Source of the DNA: an uncultured Chitinophagaceae bacterium
GTDB taxonomy: Bacteria > Bacteroidota > Bacteroidia > Chitinophagales > Chitinophagaceae
Reading direction: 5' to 3'
DNA length: 15,890 nt
Assembly (NCBI GenBank): GCA_903832075.1
Contig: CAILAF010000074.1
Span: forward strand, 1 to 15,890
How positions within the stretch are numbered: the stretch's first letter is position 1; each line of letters starts with the position of its first letter. The translations under genes and the position numbers were made by a program. This document shows, one piece after another, positions 7,734 to 15,325 of the stretch. The notes under the pieces were generated by a model. The model was not told the DNA's origin. It saw nothing but the letters and a program-made list of their open reading frames with translations, and ran no database searches.

Positions 7734-8660
7734 ATGGAACAAACAAATACATCTCGAAGAGACTTTTTATTAACTGGTCTTTTAACAGGTATGACAGCAA
7801 TAGGATGTTCCCCAAAAGACCCTTTTACTGCCGATGCCCCTGCTGAAATAAAACCTTCCGGCGAAAAGGTAAAATTATTATCAGTTGATGGAGAAATAAT
7901 AGAAGTTGATAAAGCATTTTTAAAACCCGTTCCTCAATTACCAACTATTACAAATGCAGAAGCAAGAGTTGGAATTCCCGGAAAGAAATTTGTAATGGTT
8001 ATTGATTTATCTCGTTGCAAAAGTTTAAAAAAGTGTCAATCTGCATGTAATCACATGCATCATGTTCATAGCGGACAAAATTGGGTGAAAGTATATCCTA
8101 TGCAAGATGCTGATCATACAGCACCTTATTGGCAGCCTACTATTTGTATGCATTGTGATGAACCTCCTTGTGTAAAAGTTTGTCCTGTAGATGCAACATT
8201 TAAAAGAGAAGATGGAATTGTATTGATTGATAGTGATCGTTGTATTGGTTGCCGTTTTTGCATGGCAGCATGTCCTTATTCAACTCGTGTATTTAATTGG
8301 GAAAAGCCAGATACAGTTTCAGATGAATTAGCAGCACAACCTTATTCATGTGAAAGCAGTCTTCCTCAGAAAAAAGGAACAGTTGGTAAATGTGATTTTT
8401 GTCCTGATATGAGTCGTAAAGGAGAATTGCCACATTGTGTTGCAGCTTGTCCTAATGGAGTTTTTGCATTTGGTGATATGAATGAAGATACTGTTACTAA
8501 TGGATCAGAAACATTTCGATTCAGTGATTTGGTAAAAGATAAAGCCGGTTATAGATTAATGGATGATTTGGGAACAAAACCAAGTGTTTATTATTTACCT
8601 CCTGTGAATAGAAATTTCCCTTTTGAAAATAAAGATCCTCAAGGAACTAAAAAAAGTTAA
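7734..8660 (+). CDS. Tat-exported 4Fe-4S ferredoxin subunit (NrfC/PsrB/DmsB type)
   Basis: A 308-residue iron-sulfur subunit. A canonical Tat signal, SRRDFLL at 7-13, precedes a hydrophobic run ending in AIGC25, a possible lipobox. The four cluster motifs are: C95, C101, C105; C138-x2-C141-x4-C146-x3-C150; C170-x2-C173-x2-C176-x3-C180; and C220-x2-C223-x11-C235-x3-C239. This is the arrangement of the four-cluster ferredoxins paired with NrfD-type membrane subunits. In the first motif the second expected cysteine is L98, so that cluster may be [3Fe-4S] or use another ligand; C206 is an unpaired spare. It should sit on the periplasmic face and carry electrons between the NrfD-like quinone site and the cytochromes. 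No molybdopterin partner is encoded nearby. Confidence 0.88.
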   Translation: MEQTNTSRRDFLLTGLLTGMTAIGCSPKDPFTADAPAEIKPSGEKVKLLSVDGEIIEVDKAFLKPVPQLPTITNAEARVGIPGKKFVMVIDLSRCKSLKKCQSACNHMHHVHSGQNWVKVYPMQDADHTAPYWQPTICMHCDEPPCVKVCPVDATFKREDGIVLIDSDRCIGCRFCMAACPYSTRVFNWEKPDTVSDELAAQPYSCESSLPQKKGTVGKCDFCPDMSRKGELPHCVAACPNGVFAFGDMNEDTVTNGSETFRFSDLVKDKAGYRLMDDLGTKPSVYYLPPVNRNFPFENKDPQGTKKS

Positions 8661-8676
8661 TCTTAAATCATAATAC

Positions 8677-9984
8677 GTGGAAAATTCAACAAACCAAAAA
8701 ATAATTGAAGATTTATTACCTCGAAAATTTGGTAAAAACGGAAAAATTTGGGTAGGAGTTTTATTGTTTTTTTGTGTTATTGGTTTAATAGCATATATCA
8801 GGCAATTGTCAAAAGGGTTAGTAGTTACTTCGATGCGTGATTATGCTTCATGGGGTATATATATTTCAAACTTTGTTTTTTTTGTTGCCATCAGTTTAGT
8901 AGGGTCTTTAATTACAGCAGTCCTTCGATTAACCAATGTAGTTTGGAGTAGACCACTTACTCGTATTGCAGAATTCATTGCGTTATCAGCAATCACTTTT
9001 GCATCTATCATTATTGTAGTGGATATGGGAAGACCGGAAAGATTTTATAATTTATTATTACATGGTCGACTTCAATCACCAATTATTTGGGATGTAATTG
9101 TTATTACAACTTATTTTTTTATTAGTTTATTGCTTTTGTATTTTCCATTATTGCCCGATCTTGAAATCATGTTACGTTTTAAAGAAAAAACGAATAAACA
9201 TTTATATAAATTATATTTTTTCTTAGGATCATTTTGGAAAAACACTCGTGCACAAAAAGTTTTAAATACAAGAGCTGTTAATATTTTATCTATAACAATT
9301 ATTCCAGTTGCATTTGCTATTCACACTGTTACTTCATGGTTGTTTGCAACTACTTATCGCCCCGGTTGGGATAGTACCAACTTTGGTGCGTATTTTATTT
9401 CGGGTGCATTTTTAGTTGGTGCCGGTGGTGTGGTTGTTGCAATGTATATATTCCGTACTCAATATCATTTAAAAAAATATATTACTAATGACCATTTTGA
9501 TAGAATGGGTAAAGTGCTGGTGATGCTTGCTTTATTGTATTTATATTTTAATGTAAACGAGTTTTTGATTCCTGCTTATAAAATGAAAAAACCTGAAGAA
9601 GAACATTTAGTTGGTTTATTTACCGGTGAATTTGCACCTATCTTTTGGTTTGCCATTACAACATCCATGATTCTTCCCATTTTAATTCTCATATTTAAAA
9701 AAGGGAGAAGACCATTTCCTGTTTTTATTGCTGGATCATTAGTTGTTATTGGTGCATGGTTTAAAAGATATTTAATTGTTACGCCAACTTTATTACATCC
9801 TTTTTTACCAATGCAAGATGTGCCCGATAATTTCCGTCATTATTTTCCAACATGGGAAGAATGGGCAATTGCAGGAGGTTCATTAGCAGGTGCACTTTTA
9901 ATTATTACTTTTTTTGCAAGAATATTTCCTATTATTCCAATTCAAGAGACAATTCACGAAACTGAACTAAATGAAAAAGCATAA
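8677..9984 (+). CDS. NrfD/PsrC-family quinone-interacting membrane subunit
   Basis: A 435-residue polytopic inner-membrane protein with about ten hydrophobic helices (for example 25-41, 59-83, 97-117, 135-160). This suits the longer HybB/DsrP/ActC branch of the NrfD family better than the eight-helix PsrC form. Family motifs are YASWGIYISNFVFFV (57-71), near the quinone pocket, VDMGRPERFYNLLLHGR and SPIIWD, plus the late PTWEEWAI. In this family the subunit oxidises or reduces menaquinol and exchanges electrons with the ferredoxin encoded 16 bp upstream. The start is GTG at 8677; no ATG in a better place was seen. The last 14 bp overlap the next gene, implying coupled translation. The direction of electron flow is unknown. 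Confidence 0.88.
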   Translation: MENSTNQKIIEDLLPRKFGKNGKIWVGVLLFFCVIGLIAYIRQLSKGLVVTSMRDYASWGIYISNFVFFVAISLVGSLITAVLRLTNVVWSRPLTRIAEFIALSAITFASIIIVVDMGRPERFYNLLLHGRLQSPIIWDVIVITTYFFISLLLLYFPLLPDLEIMLRFKEKTNKHLYKLYFFLGSFWKNTRAQKVLNTRAVNILSITIIPVAFAIHTVTSWLFATTYRPGWDSTNFGAYFISGAFLVGAGGVVVAMYIFRTQYHLKKYITNDHFDRMGKVLVMLALLYLYFNVNEFLIPAYKMKKPEEEHLVGLFTGEFAPIFWFAITTSMILPILILIFKKGRRPFPVFIAGSLVVIGAWFKRYLIVTPTLLHPFLPMQDVPDNFRHYFPTWEEWAIAGGSLAGALLIITFFARIFPIIPIQETIHETELNEKA

Positions 9985-10846
9985 TTATAAACTGATAGCT
10001 ACCGTTTTCATCTTTGCATTTTTATGTATCGGTGTAAATGTTTTTTCTCAAGAAGCAAAAAGTGATTTACTTCTTAATCTCGGTTATTTTAATAATAATA
10101 ACAGTTACTCTTATTTAAAAGCAACTGCGAAAACAAAAGTTGATGGAAAATTTCAATTGGTAAAAGATGTAACTATAAGCTTTTATATCAATAAAGATTC
10201 TTCTGGAAATTTATTAGGAAAAGCTGTGACAAATGATAAAGGTGAAGCTATATTACTTATGCCGCCATCAGCAAAAGATATTTGGAACAAATCAGCTAAA
10301 CAAAGTTTTGTAATTGTTTCAACTGCAAATAAAAATTTTGATGAAACCAAAGCTAATGCAGATATCACTAAAGCTAAACTTCAAATTGATACTGCTGAAA
10401 ACAAAACAATTAAAGTAAAAGTTGTAGCATTAAAAGATACTGCTTGGATTCCCGTAAAAGGAGTTGAATTAAAAGTTGCAATAAAAAGAATGGATGGAGA
10501 TTTGAATGTTAGTGAAACGCAAACATATACAACAGACTCTACAGGAGCCATTAGTGCAGAGTTCAAAAGAGATACGCTTCCTGGTGATGTTAATAGTAAC
10601 TTGATTTTAGTTGCAAAAGTTGAAGACAATGATCAATATGGTAATTTATCAGTTGAAAAATCAGTTCCTTGGGGTGCTAAGTTTAATTACGAAACTAATT
10701 TCTTTAGAAGATCATTATTTGCCAGAAGAGGTCAATCTCCTTTGTGGTTTGAGATAATGGCTTATTCAATCATTGTACTTGTTTGGGGTGTAGTGGTTTA
10801 TCTTCTTTTGCTGTTGAATAAAATAAAAAAGATGGGGAAGGCTTAG
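9971..10846 (+). CDS. Exported, C-terminally membrane-anchored protein with two Ig-like domains
   Basis: A 291-residue protein with a signal peptide (hydrophobic 8-23, probable cleavage at VFSQ, about 27) and one C-terminal helix within WFEIMAYSIIVLVWGVVVY, followed by a basic tail. The bulk should therefore lie in the periplasm, anchored to the inner membrane. The middle looks like two repeated beta-sandwich domains: KDVTISFYINKDSSG..AVTNDKGEAIL and KGVELKVAIKRMDGD..YTTDSTGAISAEF share a strand, turn, T..(D/N)..G.(A/I) pattern typical of Ig-like or carboxypeptidase-regulatory-like folds. No cysteine or haem motif was seen. It overlaps the NrfD gene by 14 bp and ends the operon, so it is probably a structural or docking subunit of the membrane complex. 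The family is not recognised. Confidence 0.7.
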   Translation: MKKHNYKLIATVFIFAFLCIGVNVFSQEAKSDLLLNLGYFNNNNSYSYLKATAKTKVDGKFQLVKDVTISFYINKDSSGNLLGKAVTNDKGEAILLMPPSAKDIWNKSAKQSFVIVSTANKNFDETKANADITKAKLQIDTAENKTIKVKVVALKDTAWIPVKGVELKVAIKRMDGDLNVSETQTYTTDSTGAISAEFKRDTLPGDVNSNLILVAKVEDNDQYGNLSVEKSVPWGAKFNYETNFFRRSLFARRGQSPLWFEIMAYSIIVLVWGVVVYLLLLLNKIKKMGKA

Positions 10847-10869
10847 AGACTTAGCTCATTTTTTTTCTT

Positions 10870-10926
10870 ATCATTTATTTAATCTTGTTAATGCATTTCA
10901 AGGATTGAATAAATGATTTTTATTTT
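10870..10926 (+). terminator. Rho-independent terminator of the respiratory operon
   Basis: A long hairpin: the left arm 10870-10886 pairs with the right arm 10901-10917 over 17 bp with two G-U pairs, around a 14-nt loop. It is followed by TTTTTATTTT. It lies 23 bp after the last operon gene, so it separates that operon from the sigma-factor cassette. The stem is AT-rich but long enough to be convincing. Confidence 0.65.
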
Positions 10927-10995
10927 GTACAATATTGTCTCAATAACTTTCGATAAAATTATTTTGTTGATAATCTCTTTTTTTTTCTTATTACC

Positions 10996-11025
10996 GCAAA
11001 GGTTTTTTTAGCTTACATCGTCTAA
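10996..11025 (+). promoter_or_regulatory. Possible ECF-type (autoregulated) promoter
   Basis: GCAAAG at 10996-11001 and CGTCTAA at 11019-11025 are 17 bp apart. CGTC(T) is a common -10 element of ECF-sigma promoters, and such sigma genes usually control themselves. The -35 lacks the usual GAAC core, so support is weak. A start near 11032 would leave a leader of about 12 nt. A vegetative candidate, TAACTTTC at 10944-10951, matches TAnnTTTG at one base less than perfect but has a short 16-bp spacer to TTTG. Confidence 0.25.
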
Positions 11026-11043
11026 TTATTAAATCCCATTTTT

Positions 11044-11610
11044 TTGAACGATATTGAATTCGTCCATTCGCTGAAACAAGGCAATAGCGCAGCTTTTACA
11101 AAATTGGTAGAAGCCTATCAGCACATGGTTTTTAATACTGTACTCAGTATTGTTCAGCAATTTCAAGATGCTGAAGATGTTTCGCAGGAAGTATTTGTGC
11201 AAGTATATCAAAGTATAAATGATTTTAGGGGAGATGCGAAATTATCTACATGGATTTATAGAATTGCTTTAACAAAAGCATTGGATTATGAAAGAAAAAT
11301 GAAAACAAAAAAAAGAATTAGTGTTTTAAAGAATATAATTGGAATTAGTACCAAAGAAGAAACGATTACAAATTTTCATCATCCGGGAATTGATTTGGAT
11401 AATAAAGAAAGTGCTGCCATATTATTTAAAGCATTAAAACAATTACCCGAAAATCAACGAATGGCATTTGTATTGATTAAAGCTGAAGGAATGAGTTATG
11501 CAGAAGTAAGTGATATTTTAAGAACAAGTATAAAAGGGGTAGAAGGATTAATGCACAGAGCGAAAGAAAACTTAAGAAATATTTTAAGAAATTATTATTC
11601 AGATAAATAA
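11044..11610 (+). CDS. ECF RNA polymerase sigma factor
   Basis: A 188-residue sigma-70 family factor with only regions 2 and 4, the ECF layout and length. Region 2 is LVEAYQHMVFNTVLSIVQ through DAEDVSQEVFVQVYQSINDF and STWIYRIALTKALDYERK, with the conserved DAEDVxQEVF core-binding helix. Region 4 is LKQLPENQRMAFVLIKAEGMSY followed by the helix-turn-helix EVSDILRTSIKGVEGLMHRAKENL. The start is TTG at 11044: it gives the usual MNDIEFVHSLKQGNSAAF opening, an in-frame stop lies 19 bp upstream, and no ATG precedes conserved residues. It should redirect RNA polymerase when released by the membrane protein encoded 6 bp downstream. The target genes are not visible here. Confidence 0.92.
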   Translation: MNDIEFVHSLKQGNSAAFTKLVEAYQHMVFNTVLSIVQQFQDAEDVSQEVFVQVYQSINDFRGDAKLSTWIYRIALTKALDYERKMKTKKRISVLKNIIGISTKEETITNFHHPGIDLDNKESAAILFKALKQLPENQRMAFVLIKAEGMSYAEVSDILRTSIKGVEGLMHRAKENLRNILRNYYSDK

Positions 11611-11616
11611 AATTAT

Positions 11617-11931
11617 ATGGAAAAAGATATACACGATAAGATTGATGCAACGCTTAATAGTTTTGATAATATGCAACGTGCTGAAATGCCGCCATTTTTT
11701 CAAACAAGATTAATAGCGAGGTTAAAAAAGGAAAGACAACTTGAAAATGTTTGGTTGCCAGTTCGTAAACCTGTTTTAGTAATTGCTTTACTAACAGTAA
11801 TGCTTTTAATAAACACCGTATTGTTAACACAAAAAATTAACACAAAAAAAACAAACAGTTTTTCTGAAAGCTCATCCCTGCAAGGGTTTGCAAGCGAATA
11901 TCAATTAAATACAACTTCCACTAATTATTAA
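11617..11931 (+). CDS. Single-pass membrane protein, putative anti-sigma factor
   Basis: A 104-residue protein with a charged N-terminal cytoplasmic segment (1-50), one transmembrane helix (about 51-71, KPVLVIALLTVMLLINTVLL) and a short Ser/Asn/Thr-rich periplasmic tail. No named domain is recognised and no zinc-binding HxxxCxxC anti-sigma motif is present. Position is the main evidence. It lies 6 bp after an ECF sigma gene and 7 bp before a Spy/CpxP-like gene, exactly where a CnrY-type anti-sigma would be. The N-terminal helix-rich part (IDATLNSFDNMQRAEMP) could bind the sigma factor. Function is inferred from context only. Confidence 0.6.
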   Translation: MEKDIHDKIDATLNSFDNMQRAEMPPFFQTRLIARLKKERQLENVWLPVRKPVLVIALLTVMLLINTVLLTQKINTKKTNSFSESSSLQGFASEYQLNTTSTNY

Positions 11932-11938
11932 TATTGTT

Positions 11939-12520
11939 ATGAACATAATAACTAAGAGCAAAATATTAAGTACCGTTGTAATCATATTGCTCATTGCAAA
12001 TATGATCTCAATGGTTATATTTTGGTTGAATAAACAACAACCAGAGCAAAAAAATAATGTTGGCAATACTGCACAATTTTTAATAAAAGAATTGCAACTT
12101 GACAGTAGTCAACAAAAAATATTTAATCAATTAAAGGAAGAACATCATAATACAGTTGAACAGTTAAGAGAAGATACACGCAAAGCAAAAGATGCTTTTT
12201 TCGATCTATTGAATAAAGATTCTGTCAATGAAAATGAATTGCAAATTACAGCAGCAAATGCAGCAAATAAACAGGAACAAATTGATATAATTACTTTTCG
12301 GCATTTTCAAAAAGTAAAAGCAATTTGTAATGATGAACAGAAGAAAAAGTTTAATGAAATAATTAAAGAAGCATTGCGGATGCAAGCGCCACAGGGCCCG
12401 CCAGATAAGCGCCCTAATCCTCCTGATAATATTGAGCATGATGGACCACCGCCACCTAATGATAAAAACTTTGATGCCCCACCACCTCCACATGATGGTC
12501 CGCCTCCAAGACATCCTTAA
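11939..12520 (+). CDS. Spy/CpxP-like periplasmic sensor or chaperone with Pro-rich tail
   Basis: A 193-residue protein with an N-terminal anchor helix (about 9-30) and a periplasmic all-helical region (about 43-148): FLIKELQLDSSQQKIFNQLKEE, a middle helix, then RHFQKVKAICNDEQKKKFNEII. This matches the Metal_resist/Spy-CpxP-type four-helix fold (CnrX-like metal sensor or refolding chaperone). H69, H70 and H122 could bind metal. The last 43 residues are a proline-rich, low-complexity tail (GPPPPND, APPPPHDGPPPRHP) with three His and several Asp. The cassette order sigma, membrane protein, sensor resembles CnrH/CnrY/CnrX, so this protein may transmit a periplasmic metal or envelope-stress signal. 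The signal sensed is not shown by the sequence. Confidence 0.75.
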   Translation: MNIITKSKILSTVVIILLIANMISMVIFWLNKQQPEQKNNVGNTAQFLIKELQLDSSQQKIFNQLKEEHHNTVEQLREDTRKAKDAFFDLLNKDSVNENELQITAANAANKQEQIDIITFRHFQKVKAICNDEQKKKFNEIIKEALRMQAPQGPPDKRPNPPDNIEHDGPPPPNDKNFDAPPPPHDGPPPRHP

Positions 12521-12552
12521 AACTTTATGGTTGCGGACAATCTCTTTCTTTT
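12498..12552 (+). terminator. Possible terminator between convergent genes
   Basis: GC-rich 6-bp arms GTCCGC (12498-12503) and GCGGAC (12533-12538) enclose a 29-nt loop that itself has a weak hairpin, CCTTAAA/TTTATGG. They are followed by a pyrimidine-rich run rich in T. The structure straddles the stop codons of two convergent genes that are only 4 bp apart. The long loop makes it a weak candidate. Confidence 0.25.
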
Positions 12553-13970
12553 ATTTTTGAACCAAATGGATGAATGTTTAATATTAAATAAAAACCACCA
12601 TTTAATGTTTGTGAACCTGTTTTAAACCATTTAATAAAATCAAGGTTGTGAACGCCAATTAGCAAGGGCCCTAATTTTGCGGCGCCACCAATCCATAATT
12701 GTCCATTTGAATTGTATTGCATGGGCATATAAATACCTAATTTTTTTTGTTCCCATCTTGGCGTAATGGTAAGTAAATTAATTTCTGTTGTTCTTAATTT
12801 CTCTTGTTGTTGCGAAGAAAATAAATTCACTGATAATTCTGCATTCAAATAAAAATGATTTCCCCAATTTTTATCAACCGAAAAAATAATTCTTGTAGGA
12901 TTAGAAATTGTGAATGATGATTTTAAAGAATCAATTACTTTAAAAGATTTTGCTAATGTATCTCTTACCAATCTTAGTGAACCTGCATTAGATAGTTGTT
13001 GAATTAATATACTATCAGTAATATTTGAATAAGGATTACTTGCTGTAAAAGATCCATTTGCCGGATTGAAACTATTTTTTCCAATATCCATAATACTGAA
13101 ACCAAATTTCCAATCGTAATTAGAATTGTTTAATGAATTTGGATCTGTATAAAGATTTTTTATTAAATACTCCATTCCTACATTCAGATTTACACTGCTT
13201 TTGGAATCGTTAAGAAAAGATTTAATTACGCTTGGTGTTATTGAATTGGCATTATTAATCAAATCATAATTGGAAGAATAAGATGAAGTGATAGAACCAC
13301 CGGTAAGTGAATATTCATTTTGATTGGTTGCATTATTTAACTGTTCAGAATAACTGATACGTTCAATATTTCCATAAGCACCTGATATACTTTTTTGCAA
13401 ACCAATAGTTATACCTCCTGATAATTTTTCATGATCATTATCTATTAATAATCTTGAATAATTAAAATTAGCTTCAACCCATCCGGCATGTGTTGCATAT
13501 CCTTCAAAATAAGGTGTAGTATTATTTGCGTGTAAAAAATCATGCAGTGTAATTATACTTTCGTTATAAATAATTGGTGATGATCTTAAACAATTATAGG
13601 TTCTTCCTCTCAATCCAAAACCTAAAGCAGATTTCTTATCCAACTTAAATTGAAGGTTCAATAAATTGATATCGAATGCTGCTTGAAAATAACGATTGCC
13701 ATTGCCATTGGTAATTTGTGCATTGGCACTATCAAAATGTAGTAAAGAAGCTTTGTTAATTATAAAAGAAGAATTGCTGATAGTAAGTTGCGTTGAAAAT
13801 AAAGTAATATCCCATTTGTAAACAGAATTAATTGTACTAGCCGGATTAGTGTACATGCTTGTTGATCCTGCAAAAGGTGAACCATTTATTGCATGGTAAC
13901 TTTGCGCATGTAGTATGGATGCACAAAAAGAAAATAAAATAATTGAAAATCTTTGAATGGGGGTATTCAT
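12525..13970 (-). CDS. DUF5723-like exported beta-barrel protein
   Basis: A 481-residue exported protein. The signal peptide ends at ILHAQ (about 23), and the mature N-terminus SYHAINGSPFAGSTSMYTNPAS is the opening characteristic of DUF5723/PorV-like proteins of Bacteroidota. The rest is rich in alternating strand patterns such as LQFKLDKKSALGFGLRGRTYN, WKFGFSIMDIGKNSF, and KLGIYMPMQYNSNGQLWIGGAAKLGPLLIGVHN, as in outer-membrane barrels. It probably resides in the outer membrane; members of the family are of unknown function. It stands alone: 122 bp of AT-rich DNA separates it from the aminotransferase gene upstream, and it faces the Spy-like gene tail to tail. Confidence 0.75.
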   Translation of the reverse strand: MNTPIQRFSIILFSFCASILHAQSYHAINGSPFAGSTSMYTNPASTINSVYKWDITLFSTQLTISNSSFIINKASLLHFDSANAQITNGNGNRYFQAAFDINLLNLQFKLDKKSALGFGLRGRTYNCLRSSPIIYNESIITLHDFLHANNTTPYFEGYATHAGWVEANFNYSRLLIDNDHEKLSGGITIGLQKSISGAYGNIERISYSEQLNNATNQNEYSLTGGSITSSYSSNYDLINNANSITPSVIKSFLNDSKSSVNLNVGMEYLIKNLYTDPNSLNNSNYDWKFGFSIMDIGKNSFNPANGSFTASNPYSNITDSILIQQLSNAGSLRLVRDTLAKSFKVIDSLKSSFTISNPTRIIFSVDKNWGNHFYLNAELSVNLFSSQQQEKLRTTEINLLTITPRWEQKKLGIYMPMQYNSNGQLWIGGAAKLGPLLIGVHNLDFIKWFKTGSQTLNGGFYLILNIHPFGSKIKERDCPQP

Positions 13971-14092
13971 CTATTATTGAAATCTGAAAGCAAGCGATAT
14001 TTTCGCATCAAATATTCCAATGTTAAAACGTTGACTAATAAAAAAAAGTATAATGAATTCACGGATTAAAATAAAAGAATCAGGGCATATTT

Positions 14093-15289
14093 TTATTTAA
14101 TTCTTCCGGGATATTGTTTTAATGCTACATCTAAACAATCCATTGCAACATTGATGGAATCTAAATTTAACACATATGCTAAACGCACTTCCTTTTTTCC
14201 TAAACCCGGTGTTCCATAAAATCCTGTTGCAGGAGCTAACATAACAGTTTGTTGTTCGTAATTAAAACTTTCTAATAACCATTGACAAAAAATATCGCTA
14301 TCATCAATAGGCAATTTTGCCATTGCATAAAATGCACCGCCAGGATTTGGACAAAACACACCTTCCATATCATTCAATCTTTTTACAATTAAATCTCTAC
14401 GTGCTTTGTATTCTTTTTTAGTTGTATCAAAATAATCTGATGGAAGATCAATAGCCGCTTCGCCGGCAATTTGTGCAAATGATGGTGGACTTAATCTTGC
14501 TTGTGCAAATTTCATTGTTGCATCAAGTAATGATTGATTCTTTGTAACAAATGCACCAATCCTTCCACCGCATGCACTGTAACGTTTACTAATTGTATCC
14601 ATCAATACTACATTATCATCAACGCCTGATAAGTGCATTGCACTGATTTGTTTTCCTTCATAACAAAATTCACGGTAAGCTTCATCGGCAAATAAATATA
14701 AATTGTATTTCAAAATGATTTGCTTTAAAGCTTGCATTTCTTCATCGGTATATAAATATCCTGTAGGATTGTTAGGATTGCAAATAACAATTGCTTTTGT
14801 TTTTGAAGTGATCTTTTTTTCAAATTCACTAATACTTGGTAATGCAAAACCATTTTCAATATTCGATGTAACTGGAACAACTTTTACGCCGGCTTCAACT
14901 GCAAAGCCATTATAGTTTGCATAAAAAGGTTCTGGAATAATTACTTCATCACCTTCATCCATACATGCCATAAACCCAAATAATATAGCTTCACTACCAC
15001 CGGTTGTAATGATGATTTGATTTTGATTTACATCGATACCAACTGATTTATAATAATCAACTAATTTTTTTCGATAGCTTTCATTTCCCGCACTGTGACT
15101 GTATTCCAGTACTTTAAATTCGCTGTGACGAACAGCATCCAACACCATTTTTGGAGTTTCAATATCCGGTTGACCGATATTAAGATGATATACTTTTATA
15201 TTTCTTTTTTTGGCTGCTTCCGCGAAAGGAACCAATTTTCTTATGGGAGATGCGGGCATTAATTTTCCGCGTTCACTTATTTGTAACAT
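14093..15289 (-). CDS. PLP-dependent class I aminotransferase (aspartate-type)
   Basis: A fold-type I aminotransferase of 398 residues from the chosen ATG. The Schiff-base lysine is K235 in TISKRYSACGGRIG. NPNNPTG (171-177), ADEAYREF (D202 pairs with the pyridine nitrogen) and the N-terminal MPASPIRKL..YHLNIGQPDIETP match the Bacteroidota group usually annotated as aspartate or class I/II aminotransferase. It is cytosolic and moves amino groups between an amino acid and 2-oxoglutarate; the exact donor is unresolved. The frame is open upstream to a GTG at 15322, but that start would lie at the base of a terminator and inside the promoter. The ATG at 15289 gives the family's usual MLQISERG start. 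A third option is the ATG at 15259. Confidence 0.9.
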   Translation of the reverse strand: MLQISERGKLMPASPIRKLVPFAEAAKKRNIKVYHLNIGQPDIETPKMVLDAVRHSEFKVLEYSHSAGNESYRKKLVDYYKSVGIDVNQNQIIITTGGSEAILFGFMACMDEGDEVIIPEPFYANYNGFAVEAGVKVVPVTSNIENGFALPSISEFEKKITSKTKAIVICNPNNPTGYLYTDEEMQALKQIILKYNLYLFADEAYREFCYEGKQISAMHLSGVDDNVVLMDTISKRYSACGGRIGAFVTKNQSLLDATMKFAQARLSPPSFAQIAGEAAIDLPSDYFDTTKKEYKARRDLIVKRLNDMEGVFCPNPGGAFYAMAKLPIDDSDIFCQWLLESFNYEQQTVMLAPATGFYGTPGLGKKEVRLAYVLNLDSINVAMDCLDVALKQYPGRIK

Positions 15290-15293
15290 GTAA

Positions 15294-15325
15294 CAAAGAT
15301 AATTGTAGAACTTATCTTTCACAAA
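15294..15325 (-). promoter_or_regulatory. Bacteroidota-type promoter of the aminotransferase gene
   Basis: On the minus strand, TTTG (15325-15322) and TATCTTTG (15301-15294) are separated by 20 bp, a full match to the Bacteroidota consensus of a TTTG-type -33 and a TAnnTTTG -7. Only TTAC separates the -7 box from the ATG at 15289. Transcription should start at or next to the A of the start codon, implying a leaderless or nearly leaderless mRNA, unless the ATG at 15259 is used. Confidence 0.7.

Noticed and set aside
12206..12514. Minus-strand 102-codon open frame rich in Trp and Arg
   Set aside because: It is the complement of the proline-rich tail and helices of the Spy-like gene; no protein-like features of its own.
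15290..15322. Extended N-terminus of the aminotransferase from GTG 15322
   Set aside because: The extra 11 residues coincide with the -33/-7 promoter and lie immediately after a terminator; homologues typically start at the MLQIS-type residue.
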